DNA from: Kaistia algarum
Lineage (GTDB): Bacteria > Pseudomonadota > Alphaproteobacteria > Rhizobiales > Kaistiaceae
Direction: 5' to 3'
Assembly: GCF_026343945.1 (NCBI RefSeq)
Contig: NZ_JAPKNJ010000001.1
Span: 1,240,001-1,304,000 of the forward strand
Length of the DNA: 64,000 bases
How positions within the stretch are numbered: position 1 is the stretch's first letter; each line of letters starts with the position of its first letter. This document shows, in pieces, positions 15,804-24,294 of this stretch. The position numbers and the translations under genes are program-made. The notes beneath the pieces are model-generated. The model was not told the origin of the DNA. It did not search any database and saw only the letters and a list, made by a program, of their open reading frames with translations.

Positions 15804-17294
15804 TCAAGCCGGGATCGACACGATCGCCCGCAGCCCGCCGAGCGGCGACTCGGCGAGTTCGACGTCGCCGCCATGGGCCCGTGCGATGTCGCGCGCGATC
15901 GGCAGGCCGAGGCCGGTGCCGCTTTCGTCGAGATTGCGCGCCTCGTCGAGCCGGTAGAACGGGCGGAACACGTCCTCGCGCTGCCCCGGCGCGATGCCGG
16001 GCCCGTCATCGTCGATGGTGACGACCAGCCAGCCATTCTCATGTCGGCCGGCAATCTCGACGCTGTCGCCATGCCGGCAGGCATTGGTGACGAGGTTCAT
16101 GATGCAGCGCTTGAATTCGTTCGGCCTCAAATTGACGACCGGATCGCCGGAAAAGCTGCTGGTGACCCGGTGGCCGAGCCGGCGGCTATTGCCGGCGACC
16201 TCATCCAGCAGCGCCGCCACTTCCGTGCTCATCGTCGGCTCGTCGACATCGCCGCGCGCGAAGGCGAGATAGCCCTCCAGCATGCGCTGCATGTCGTCGA
16301 CATCCTTCTTCATGGCGCGGACATCGTCGTTCTCGCGCATCAGCGCCAGTTGCAGGCGGAAGCGCGTCAGCACGGTTCTGAGGTCATGGCTGACGCCGGC
16401 CAGCATGGTTGTGCGCGTCTCGATCTGGCGCTCGATGCGGTCGCGCATCTCGATGAAGGTGGCCCCGGCCCGGCGTACCTCGCGCGCCCCGCGCGGCTTG
16501 AAATTCTCCATGCCCCGGCCCTTGCCGAAGCTCTCCGCCGCGTCGGCGAGCTGCTGGATCGGGCGGATCTGGTTACGCAGGAAGGCGATGGCGATGACCA
16601 GCAGCACGAGGCTGGTGCCGACCATCCAGAAGATGAAGATCTCCGAATTGGAGGCATAGGTCTGGCTACGCCGCGCCAGAACCCGCAGCACCTTGTCGCC
16701 AAGCTGGATGCGCACCTCGACGAGGTTCGACTTGCCGACCGTGTCGATCCAGAACGGCTTGCCGATCTGCTGGCTGATTTCGTTGGAGAGCGCGCTGTCG
16801 AGCAGCGAGAAAAACGGCTTCGGCGCGGCGGGCGGCAGCGTTTCGTTCGGCACGATCGAGATCACGAGGCCGAGCCGGACGGCGGCGATGCGCACGATGT
16901 TGGCAGCGTTGCCTTCGCCCGGATAGGTCTCGATCAGGTCGGTGATCGCGGCGATATCGCGCACCGTCGCAGCCGACAGGCGGCGCGTCACGGTCTGCCA
17001 GTGCCGCTCCATGAAGACGAAGGCGACGACCGATTGCAGGATGACGATCGGCGCGATGATGATGATGAGGGCGCGGGCATAGAGCCCCTTCGGCATCGCC
17101 TGGCCGAGACGGCGGCCGAGATAGCGATAGGGCGCCAGAGCCAGGTCGATCGCCGGCTGAGCCTTCCGGAACGATCGGCGGACCGCGTTGACGGCCGGTG
17201 CGCGGGCCAGCCGGCGCACCAGCGCGACCACCGGCCAGTCCGACCAGCTGCCGATCCGGCCGATGCGGTGGAAGGGATGCGGCGGCTGGTCCAT
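15804..17294 (-). CDS. EnvZ-like sensor histidine kinase
   Basis: The 496-residue kinase has a membrane segment near residue 75 (LIIIIAPIVILQSVVAFVF), a periplasmic domain, and a second membrane helix near residue 235. A HAMP-like linker follows, then a HisKA domain with the phospho-accepting His in GVSHDLRTVLTRFR and an HATPase domain (NLVTNACRHG, DDDGPGI, GTGLGLPIA). It lies 55 bases downstream of the OmpR-type regulator, so the two form a two-component system. The phosphorylation motif is of the EnvZ type. The signal is unknown. Confidence 0.9.
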   Translation of the reverse strand: MDQPPHPFHRIGRIGSWSDWPVVALVRRLARAPAVNAVRRSFRKAQPAIDLALAPYRYLGRRLGQAMPKGLYARALIIIIAPIVILQSVVAFVFMERHWQTVTRRLSAATVRDIAAITDLIETYPGEGNAANIVRIAAVRLGLVISIVPNETLPPAAPKPFFSLLDSALSNEISQQIGKPFWIDTVGKSNLVEVRIQLGDKVLRVLARRSQTYASNSEIFIFWMVGTSLVLLVIAIAFLRNQIRPIQQLADAAESFGKGRGMENFKPRGAREVRRAGATFIEMRDRIERQIETRTTMLAGVSHDLRTVLTRFRLQLALMRENDDVRAMKKDVDDMQRMLEGYLAFARGDVDEPTMSTEVAALLDEVAGNSRRLGHRVTSSFSGDPVVNLRPNEFKRCIMNLVTNACRHGDSVEIAGRHENGWLVVTIDDDGPGIAPGQREDVFRPFYRLDEARNLDESGTGLGLPIARDIARAHGGDVELAESPLGGLRAIVSIPA

Positions 17295-17349
17295 CAGGCC
17301 GGCTCGGCCTTCAGGATGTCGCCGCCGGGCCGCCGGGCTTGCGCCACCC

Positions 17350-18069
17350 TCAAGCCTCCGTGACGAGGCGGTAGCCGATGCCGCGCACGGTCTGGAGATA
17401 GAGCGGGTTGGTCGGGTCGACCTCGATCTTGCGGCGCAGGCGGTTGATCTGCACGTCGATGGTCCGCTCGCCGGCCGGCTCGTCTTCGGAGAGGAGCGCG
17501 AGGCGCGGTACGGTCTCGTTCGGGCTGGCGGCGAAGACCGCCATGATCTGCCGCTCGCGGTCGGTCAGGCGCACCACCTCGGTGCCGCGTCGCAGCTCGC
17601 GGCGGCCGATATGGAAGGTGAACGGACCGAACCGGAGCTGCTCGATCAGCGGCGCCGCCACGGGCGTGCCGCGTTTCAGGATGGCATTGATGCGGAGCAC
17701 CAGTTCACGCGGCTCGAAGGGCTTGCCGAGATAATCATCCGCCCCACCCTCGAAGCCGGCGATGCGATGATCGATTTCGGTGCGCGCCGTCAGCATCAGG
17801 ATCGGCACCTGCATGGTCTCGCGCAGGCTCGCCAGGAGTTCGAGGCCACTTTCCCCCGGCATCATCACGTCGAGGATCAGCAGATCGAAGGAAAGCCCGC
17901 CGAGCCGGCCGCGCGCCTCCGCCGCATTGGCAGCGACATCGACGCGGAAGCCGTTGTCGGTGAGGTAACGCTGGATCAGCGAGCGGATGCGCTGGTCGTC
18001 GTCGATGACCAGGACATGGGGGGCGTCGTCGGCGACGATCGGCTGGGAAGAAAAGGCTGCATCACTCAT
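17350..18069 (-). CDS. petR: OmpR-type response regulator, PetR-like
   Basis: This 239-residue protein has a receiver domain (VLVIDDDQ acidic pocket, LLILDVMMPG phospho-acceptor, MLTAR, and the Lys of YLGKPFEP) and an OmpR-type winged helix ending in QINRLRRKIE and QTVRGIGYRLV. The order MarR-type gene then OmpR-type gene matches the petP-petR pair of Rhodobacter capsulatus, where PetR influences cytochrome bc1 expression. The name is by synteny and family; pet structural genes are not in the window. Confidence 0.85.
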   Translation of the reverse strand: MSDAAFSSQPIVADDAPHVLVIDDDQRIRSLIQRYLTDNGFRVDVAANAAEARGRLGGLSFDLLILDVMMPGESGLELLASLRETMQVPILMLTARTEIDHRIAGFEGGADDYLGKPFEPRELVLRINAILKRGTPVAAPLIEQLRFGPFTFHIGRRELRRGTEVVRLTDRERQIMAVFAASPNETVPRLALLSEDEPAGERTIDVQINRLRRKIEVDPTNPLYLQTVRGIGYRLVTEA

Positions 18070-18114
18070 CGAACACTCCTGCGAGGCCAGGCTGCGCGGC
18101 GCGGGTTCCGCGGC

Positions 18115-18666
18115 TCAGCGGCCGATCAGCCTTGCTACCTTATCGCGTTCCTCGGGATCGATCATCATGCGCAGGAACTGTTCCGCCGCGCGGCGCCCGT
18201 CGGCGTCGAGACCAGCCAGCGCGGCGCGGACACGGCGGGCCTGCGGCTCGGTCAGGCGGTCGGACAGCGCCCGGCCCTTTTCGGTCGGATAGAGCAGGCG
18301 CTGGCGGCGATCGACCGGACCCGGCACCTGCTCGATATAGCCCGTATCGATCAATTGCTTCAGCACGCGGCCGAGACTCTGCTTGGTGATCTTCAGGATA
18401 TCGAGCAGATCCGCCACCCGCATTCCGGGCTGGCGGTTGACGAAATGGACGACGCGGTGATGGGCTCTCCCGAAATCGAACCGGGCGAGCACCGCATCGG
18501 GGTCCGAGACGAAATCGCGATAAGCATAGAAAAGCAGCTCGATCAGCACGATCTCGGGCGGCTCGGCAGGTGGATCGGAGATCGGGCCGGAACTCGGCTC
18601 GCGCGGCGGCTCGGGCAAGGACGTAGCGCCCGACCCGGAACCTCCCGCGAAATTTACGTCAGCCAT
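18115..18666 (-). CDS. petP: MarR-family regulator, PetP-like
   Basis: The 183-residue product has a Pro/Glu-rich N-terminus and a MarR winged helix (MRVADLLDILKITKQSLGR, then the wing VPGPVDRRQRLLYPTEKG). It heads the operon with petR and the sensor kinase and is divergent from ilvE. In R. capsulatus PetP is a small MarR-like DNA-binding protein encoded with PetR. ATG 18666 was chosen because upstream residues read through the divergent control region without family similarity. Confidence 0.78.
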   Translation of the reverse strand: MADVNFAGGSGSGATSLPEPPREPSSGPISDPPAEPPEIVLIELLFYAYRDFVSDPDAVLARFDFGRAHHRVVHFVNRQPGMRVADLLDILKITKQSLGRVLKQLIDTGYIEQVPGPVDRRQRLLYPTEKGRALSDRLTEPQARRVRAALAGLDADGRRAAEQFLRMMIDPEERDKVARLIGR

Positions 18667-18933
18667 ATTGACATATTTCGGTTCGATTGTTACGTAGGAT
18701 GCCGTCGCGACGAAATCTTCGAACGCGCCTGCCGTGCCCTTTGGCGATTGACCCGCAAAAGCGCGCTTCGACCGGCACATTACCGATAGTTTCGCGGCGG
18801 TGCAAAATAGCCCGGCCGGGCGCGTCCCCGTTTCCTGCATCGAAATGCAGCTTTACACGGACGGGGAAACGCGGGATCGGGTCAAAATGGCAAGATGAAG
18901 GGTCGCAAGCCGGCCCATATGGGAGCGATGACG

Positions 18934-19833
18934 ATGAGCGCGGTTGCCTTCGATCAGAAAGAGGGATGGATCTGGTACAATGGATCCTTCGTGCCCTGGA
19001 AGGACGCCAAGGTTCACGTACTGACGCACGGCCTCCACTATGGCAGCGGCGTCTTCGAGGGCGAGCGCGCCTATGGCGGCACGATCTTCAAGCTGCGCGA
19101 ACATACCGAGCGCCTGTTCAAATCGGCCGAGATCCTCGATTTCAAGATCCCCTACACGCTGCAGGAGATCGACGATGCCTGCCAGGCGACGCTCGCCAAG
19201 AACGGCCTCGTCGACGGCTATCTCCGGCCGATCGCCTGGCGCGGCAGCGAGATGATGGGCGTCTCGGCCCAGCACAACAAGATCAACGTGGCGATCGCGG
19301 CCTGGGAATGGCCGTCCTATTTCAGCCCCGCCGAGCGACTGAAGGGCATCCGTCTCGCCTGGGCGAAATATCGCCGCCCCGATCCGCAGACGGCGCCCTC
19401 GCTCGCCAAGGCGTCGGGCCTCTACATGATCTGCACGATCTCCAAGCATGAAGCCGAGCGCCACGGCTATGCCGACGCGCTGATGCTCGACTGGGAAGGC
19501 AATGTTGCCGAAGCTACCGGCGCCAACGTTTTCTTCGTCAAGGATGGCGTGATCCATACGCCGCTGGCGGACCGCTTCCTGAACGGCATCACGCGCAAGA
19601 CAGTCATCGAGCTGGCCAAGGCGCGCGGCATCGAGGTGATCGAGCGCCGCATCTCGCCGGAAGAACTGCCGAGCTTTACCGAATGCTGGCTCTGCGGCAC
19701 CGCCGCCGAGGTGACGCCGGTTTCCGAGATCGGCGAATACCGCTTCACGCCGGGCAAGATCAGCGAAATGCTGATGAACGACTATACCGCCGCCGTCCAG
19801 CCGGCCGCTCAGAAGCTCGCCGCCAACGCGTAA
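18934..19833 (+). CDS. ilvE: Branched-chain amino acid aminotransferase
   Basis: This class IV PLP-dependent aminotransferase of about 300 residues transfers the amino group between glutamate and the keto acids of Leu, Ile and Val. HVLTHGLHYGSGVFEGERAY, the PLP-lysine region CTISKHEAERHGYADALML and EATGANVFFVKDG are all present. GGGAG upstream suits the ATG at 18934; starts at 18895, 18919 or 18928 are also in frame. A strong terminator follows. The divergent petP operon shares the 5' region. Confidence 0.92.
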   Translation: MSAVAFDQKEGWIWYNGSFVPWKDAKVHVLTHGLHYGSGVFEGERAYGGTIFKLREHTERLFKSAEILDFKIPYTLQEIDDACQATLAKNGLVDGYLRPIAWRGSEMMGVSAQHNKINVAIAAWEWPSYFSPAERLKGIRLAWAKYRRPDPQTAPSLAKASGLYMICTISKHEAERHGYADALMLDWEGNVAEATGANVFFVKDGVIHTPLADRFLNGITRKTVIELAKARGIEVIERRISPEELPSFTECWLCGTAAEVTPVSEIGEYRFTPGKISEMLMNDYTAAVQPAAQKLAANA

Positions 19834-19860
19834 GGCGCGATTCGCAATTTCATGAGTGAG

Positions 19861-19888
19861 AAAGGCCGGCATTGTCCGGCCTTTTTCT
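19861..19888 (+). terminator. Rho-independent terminator of ilvE
   Basis: AAAGGCCGG and CCGGCCTTT form a 9-base stem with a short loop, followed directly by a T-rich tail, about 28 bases after the ilvE stop. Confidence 0.85.
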
Positions 19889-19910
19889 TTTGGGGCAGCG
19901 CCTCTTCCCT

Positions 19911-19935
19911 GACCCTTCCCCTTGAGGGAGGGATC
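19911..19935. repeat. Small palindrome of the CCCCTTGAGGG family
   Basis: GACCCTTCCCC and TTGAGGGAGGGATC form an imperfect hairpin between the ilvE terminator and cobG. The sequence matches the terminal units of the larger element at 61174-61334 and the hairpin at 15773. Confidence 0.55.
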
Positions 19936-20023
19936 AAGGGACGATTGCCGTGCGTCTCACTGCGAAGTGCCCTTCCGCTCCCGCCCCGTTGACGCGCTGC
20001 CGGTTCGGGACCAAACCGTGGCC

Positions 20024-21418
20024 ATGGCTATCGCAATTGCGCCCCGCCTTGCCTGCCCCACCCTCACCCGGCCGATGAAGACCGGCGATGGATATCTTGC
20101 GCGGCTGCCGCCCTTGACCCAGCCACTCGATGCCGGGCAACTCGGTGGGATCGCGGCGCTGGCGGCGGCGCATGGCAACGGGCTCGTCGAAATCTCGTCG
20201 CGCGGTAATTTCCAGATCCGCGGCGTCCAAGAAGATGGCGGGCCGGCGCTGGCGGAAGCGATGGGGCGGCTCGGCCTCAACCTGCAGGTTGGAATTCCGG
20301 TTTCTATCGATCCATTGGCCGAGCTTGGCACGCTGGCTATCGATCCGCGCGCCTTCATCGCCGCGCTGCAGGAGCGCGTCGACAACCGCGGACTTGCGCC
20401 ACGGCTGGCGCCGAAGCTCGCGATCGTACTCGATTTCTGCACCGCCTTCCGCCCGGCTCATCTCTCGGCTGATCTTCGCCTGCGGTTTGAAGCCGATCGA
20501 GCCGATATCGGGCTTGGCGGCGACGACCGATCCGCCGCCTGGATCGGGTCTGTCGCAACAGGCGATGTCGTGGCGACCGCGCTCGCGATTCTGGCCTGTC
20601 TCGCCAGCTTCGGCCGCGAGACGCGGCTCGCCGGCACGCATGGCATTCAGGAGTCGGAGAGATTCCAGAGCGTGGTCGCGGCTGCCATCTCGTCCTTCCG
20701 ACCCGACCTTAGGGCGATGGCGACATCCGAACCGCCGGGCAACAGCGAGACGGTCGCGGCCATCGCCTTTCCTTTCGGCCAGGCTTCCACCGATGACCTT
20801 GCGCGCCTCGCCGAGGCAGCCGACGAGGCCGGGATCACGGCGATCGCGCCGGCGCCGGACCGCACGCTGCTGCTCCGGGGATCGCCGGCGGCCGTCATCG
20901 CTATACGCCGCGCCGCCTCCGAAATCGGCTTTGTCAGCGAGCCGCATGACCCGCGGCGGACCGTCTTCGCCTGTATCGGCTCGGCCGGCTGCGCCTCGGG
21001 CTCGTTGCCGACGCGCGCGCTCGCCGCGGAGATTGCCGAAGCGGCACCGACGCTGCTCGACGACTCTTTTGCGCTGCATGTTTCCGGCTGCGCCAAGGGC
21101 TGCGCCCATGCCGAAGCGACGCCGATCACGCTCGCGGCTATCGACAAGCGCCTCGCAATCGTGCTTGAGGGTCGGGCTCGCGACGATGCGCGCGGATTCG
21201 TGCCGGCAAAGCATATCGCCGGCCGGGTCCGCAAGCTCGGCGCGGAGATCGATAGCCTGCGCCAGCCGGGTGAACGCTCCGCCGCCGTTCTGGCGCGCAT
21301 CGGGACGGAGCGGATCGCGGCGGTCCTGCATGGCGACGGGCCGGACGGTCCGACAGAGGACGGAAACGGAATTGACGGCGGAGAGCCTTTCCAGCGCGAG
21401 CGACGCCTATCTGCGTGA
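20024..21418 (+). CDS. cobG: Precorrin-3B synthase (CobG)
   Basis: CobG is the oxygen-dependent monooxygenase that makes precorrin-3B and marks the aerobic cobalamin pathway. The 464-residue protein has two nitrite/sulfite reductase-like half domains and the [4Fe-4S] cysteine pattern C-x5-C (CIGSAGC) and C-x3-C (CAKGC) near residues 325-365. ATG 20024 was chosen over a 34-residue longer form lacking similarity. It heads a run of overlapping cob genes. I find no cobalamin riboswitch box upstream. Confidence 0.9.
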   Translation: MAIAIAPRLACPTLTRPMKTGDGYLARLPPLTQPLDAGQLGGIAALAAAHGNGLVEISSRGNFQIRGVQEDGGPALAEAMGRLGLNLQVGIPVSIDPLAELGTLAIDPRAFIAALQERVDNRGLAPRLAPKLAIVLDFCTAFRPAHLSADLRLRFEADRADIGLGGDDRSAAWIGSVATGDVVATALAILACLASFGRETRLAGTHGIQESERFQSVVAAAISSFRPDLRAMATSEPPGNSETVAAIAFPFGQASTDDLARLAEAADEAGITAIAPAPDRTLLLRGSPAAVIAIRRAASEIGFVSEPHDPRRTVFACIGSAGCASGSLPTRALAAEIAEAAPTLLDDSFALHVSGCAKGCAHAEATPITLAAIDKRLAIVLEGRARDDARGFVPAKHIAGRVRKLGAEIDSLRQPGERSAAVLARIGTERIAAVLHGDGPDGPTEDGNGIDGGEPFQRERRLSA

Positions 21419-22025
21419 CGGGCATGCGATCTATGAGCGCTCCTTTGCGATCATCCGCGCCGAGGCCGATCTTTCCCGCTTTTCGGAGGCCGAAGCTCCC
21501 ATCGTCGTTCGCATGATCCACGCCGCCGGCCTCGTGCCGCTGGCCGATGTCGTCGCCTTCGGCCATGGCTTTGCCGAGGTCGCGCGACCGGCGCTGCAAT
21601 CCGGCGCTCCCATCCTCTGCGACACCGAAATGGTCGAGCGCGGCGTGACGCGCACCCGCCTTCCCGCCGGCAACGAGGTACTGTGCACGCTGCGCGATCC
21701 GACGGTCGCCGCGCTGGCCGAAAAGCTCGGCACGACGCGGTCGGCGGCGGCCGTGGATCTCTGGGGCGATCGGCTCGAAGGCGCGCTCGTCGTCATCGGC
21801 AATGCGCCGACCGCGCTGTTCCATCTCATGGAGCGGATCGACCAAGGCGCACCGCGCCCGGCAGCGATCATCGGCGTTCCCGTCGGCTTCGTCGGCGCGG
21901 CCGAGTCGAAGGCGGCGCTGGCCGAACATGGCGCCGGCATCCCCTATCTCGTGGTCCATGGCCGCCTCGGCGGCAGCGCCATCGCCGCCGCCGCGGTCAA
22001 CGCGATCGCGAGCGACCGTCTATGA
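21330..22025 (+). CDS. cobH: Precorrin-8X methylmutase
   Basis: CobH moves a methyl group from C-11 to C-12 of precorrin-8X to give hydrogenobyrinate. The sequence YLRDGHAIYERSFAIIRAEAD and the catalytic-His region VRMIHAAGL are diagnostic, as are TEMVERGVTR and GNAPTALFHL. ATG 21330 overlaps cobG by 89 bases; a TTG at 21372 would give 217 residues, nearer the usual 210, and is a fair alternative. The stop overlaps the cobI start. Confidence 0.9.
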   Translation: MATGRTVRQRTETELTAESLSSASDAYLRDGHAIYERSFAIIRAEADLSRFSEAEAPIVVRMIHAAGLVPLADVVAFGHGFAEVARPALQSGAPILCDTEMVERGVTRTRLPAGNEVLCTLRDPTVAALAEKLGTTRSAAAVDLWGDRLEGALVVIGNAPTALFHLMERIDQGAPRPAAIIGVPVGFVGAAESKAALAEHGAGIPYLVVHGRLGGSAIAAAAVNAIASDRL

Positions 22026-22762
22026 GCGGAACCGGCAAGTTGATCGGCGTCGGCGTCGGCCCCGGCGACCCCGAGCTTTTGACGCTGAAGGCGGTCCGCG
22101 CCATCGAGAGCGCCGATCTCGTCGCCTATTTCGCCAAGGCGGGCAACCAGAGCAACGCGCGCGCCATCGTCGCCGACCGTCTCGTGGGCGTCGCCGAGCT
22201 GCCGCTGCTCTATCCCGTGACGACCGAGATCCATCGCCATGATCCTGCCTATCGCTCGGCGATCGGGGGTTTCTACGAGCAGGCAGCTGCGACGATCGCG
22301 AGCCATCTCGAGGCGGGACGCAGGGTCGCCGTGCTGTCGGAGGGCGATCCGCTCTTCTACGGCTCCTATATGCACATCCACTGCCGCCTGGCTCCGCGCT
22401 TTGCCAGCGAGGTCATTCCGGGCGTGACCGGCATGTCGGGCGGCTGGTCTGGCGCCGGCGTGCCGATCGCGCAGGGCGACGACGTCACCACCATCCTGCC
22501 CGGCACGCTCGACGAGGACGAGCTCGCCCGCCGCTTCGCCGGTTGCGACGCGGCGATCGTCATGAAGCTCGGCCGCAACCTCGCCAAGGTCCGCTGCGCG
22601 CTGCAACGGGCCGGCAAGCTCGGCCGCGCCCTCTATGTCGAGCGCGCGACGACGGCCGAGGCCGTGATCCTGCCGCTTGCCGACAAGCCTGACGACGCGG
22701 CGCCGTATTTCTCGATGATCCTGGTGCCCGGCTGGACCGGCGAGCCGAAGGACGCGGCATGA
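22022..22762 (+). CDS. cobI: Precorrin-2 C20-methyltransferase
   Basis: This 246-residue SAM-dependent tetrapyrrole methylase methylates C-20 of precorrin-2. GVGVGPGDPELLTLKAVRAI, the SAM-contact loop SEGDPLFYGSYMHI and VIPGVTGMSGGW are visible. It starts in an ATGA overlap with cobH and ends in an ATGA overlap with cobJ. Confidence 0.94.
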   Translation: MSGTGKLIGVGVGPGDPELLTLKAVRAIESADLVAYFAKAGNQSNARAIVADRLVGVAELPLLYPVTTEIHRHDPAYRSAIGGFYEQAAATIASHLEAGRRVAVLSEGDPLFYGSYMHIHCRLAPRFASEVIPGVTGMSGGWSGAGVPIAQGDDVTTILPGTLDEDELARRFAGCDAAIVMKLGRNLAKVRCALQRAGKLGRALYVERATTAEAVILPLADKPDDAAPYFSMILVPGWTGEPKDAA

Positions 22763-23520
22763 GCGGGCATTTGGCGGTGATCGGCCTTGGCCCCGGCGAT
22801 ACGCGCTTTCTGACCGGCGAGGCGGAAGCGGCGCTCGCCGGTGCGGAAATCCTCTTCGGCTACGGTCCCTATCTTGACCGCGTCCCGCACCGCGCCGGGC
22901 AGGAACGCATCGCCTCCGACAATCGCGAGGAGATCGCCCGCGCCGGCGCCGCGCTGGAACGGGCGGCGGCGGGAGCGCGCGTCGCGATTGTCTCCGGCGG
23001 CGATCCGGGCGTGTTCGCCATGGCCGCGGCGGTTTGCGAGGCGATCGAGGCGGGGCCGGACGCATGGCGGGCGGTCGAGCTTGCCATTGTGCCGGGTATC
23101 ACCGCCATGCTCGCGCTGGCGGCGCGGGTCGGCGCTCCGCTCGGCCACGATTTCTGCGCGATCTCGCTCTCCGACAATCTGAAGCCCTGGGAGATCGTCG
23201 AGCGGCGACTGGACGCGGCGGCCTCTACCGGCTTCGTCATCGCGCTTTACAATCCAATCTCGAAGGCGCGGCCCTGGCAGCTCGGCGCCGCCTTCGACCG
23301 GCTGCGCGCCGTCCTGCCACCCTCCGTGCCGATCATCTTCGGCCGCGCCGTCGGCCGCGCCGACGAGAGCGTGCGGATCGTCCCGCTTTTCGATGCCGAT
23401 CCGGCTTTTGCCGACATGGCGACCCTCGTCATCATCGGATCGCCCGAGACGCGGATCGTCGAGCGGCCGGGCCTCGCCCCGCTGGTCTATTCGCCGCGCT
23501 CGGCCCGTTCGGCGAGCTGA
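22759..23520 (+). CDS. cobJ: Precorrin-3B C17-methyltransferase
   Basis: The 253-residue protein is a tetrapyrrole methylase that contracts the ring and methylates C-17. GLGPGDTRFLTGEAEAAL, GYGPYLDRV, the loop SGGDPGVFAMAAAVCEAIE and ALYNPISKARPWQL identify CobJ/CbiH. Its 3' end overlaps the oppositely oriented cobK by 34 bases, so transcripts collide tail to tail at this point. Confidence 0.93.
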   Translation: MSGHLAVIGLGPGDTRFLTGEAEAALAGAEILFGYGPYLDRVPHRAGQERIASDNREEIARAGAALERAAAGARVAIVSGGDPGVFAMAAAVCEAIEAGPDAWRAVELAIVPGITAMLALAARVGAPLGHDFCAISLSDNLKPWEIVERRLDAAASTGFVIALYNPISKARPWQLGAAFDRLRAVLPPSVPIIFGRAVGRADESVRIVPLFDADPAFADMATLVIIGSPETRIVERPGLAPLVYSPRSARSAS

Positions 23521-24251
23521 TCCAGCCATTCCGTAACCTCGGCCAGCGTTTCGACGCGGGCGAGATCGGCCGGCGCCGGCCGGTCGACGAGATAGACCGG
23601 CAGGCGGAGCCGCCGCGCCGCCTCGATCTTCGCATAGGTCGCCGCGCCGCCGCTCATCTTGGCGACAAGCAGCTCGATGCCATGCTCCGTCATCAGCCGC
23701 ATCTCGTCCTCGACTGCTAACGGGCCCCGAGCGAGGAGCACCATGGCATGCGGGAAAGCGAGCGGCGGGTCGATCGGGTCGATGGTGCGGAAGAGATAAT
23801 GGTGCTGAGGCGCGCGCTCGAAGGCATGCGCCTCCTGCCGGCCGATGGTGACGAAGACCCGCCTCGGCGCCTCGCCGATCGCGTCGACGAGGCGTTCCAG
23901 GGACGAGAACAAATGCCAGTCGTCGCCGGCCTGCCTCTCCCAGGCTGGACGCAGCCATTGCAGCGCCGGCACACCTGTCGACCGAACGGCTGCCGCCGCG
24001 TTAACCGCGATCCGAGCGGCGAAAGGATGCGTCGCAACGACGAGCGCGCCAATCCGTTTATCCGCTATATAGTCGGCAAGTCCTCTCTCTCCGCCAAAGC
24101 CGCCGAAACGAGCCGGCACGGCGAGCGGGAGCGGATCGGCGGTTCGGCCCGCGAGGGAAAGCGTCGCACGAAAGCGCCGGTCGGCTGCAAGGCGCTCGGC
24201 GAGGCGCCGTCCCTCCGCGGTCCCGCCGAGGATGAGTATGTCGAGTGTCAC
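23487..24251 (-). CDS. cobK: Precorrin-6A reductase
   Basis: CobK reduces precorrin-6A to 6B with NADPH. The 254-residue protein has ILGGTAEGRRLAERLA at the N-terminus, VVATHPFAARIAVNA and VAKMSGGAATYAKIEAA near the C-terminus, all typical of CobK/CbiJ. It is encoded against the direction of the other cob genes, overlaps cobJ tail to tail, and is divergent from cobL with only about 44 bases between starts, so it needs its own promoter there. Confidence 0.92.
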   Translation of the reverse strand: MTLDILILGGTAEGRRLAERLAADRRFRATLSLAGRTADPLPLAVPARFGGFGGERGLADYIADKRIGALVVATHPFAARIAVNAAAAVRSTGVPALQWLRPAWERQAGDDWHLFSSLERLVDAIGEAPRRVFVTIGRQEAHAFERAPQHHYLFRTIDPIDPPLAFPHAMVLLARGPLAVEDEMRLMTEHGIELLVAKMSGGAATYAKIEAARRLRLPVYLVDRPAPADLARVETLAEVTEWLDQLAERAERGE

Positions 24252-24294
24252 GGGTTCGGGGTCACGGGTGGGTCATGGGTTCGGGGATAGGGTC

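Noticed and set aside
15873..17363. 496-codon plus-strand frame opposite the histidine kinase
   Set aside because: It mirrors the kinase codons and has no family features; the kinase on the other strand has complete HisKA and HATPase motifs.
19834..20023. Cobalamin riboswitch before cobG
   Set aside because: I looked for the conserved B12-box sequence and the surrounding stem pattern and found only a terminator and a palindromic repeat.
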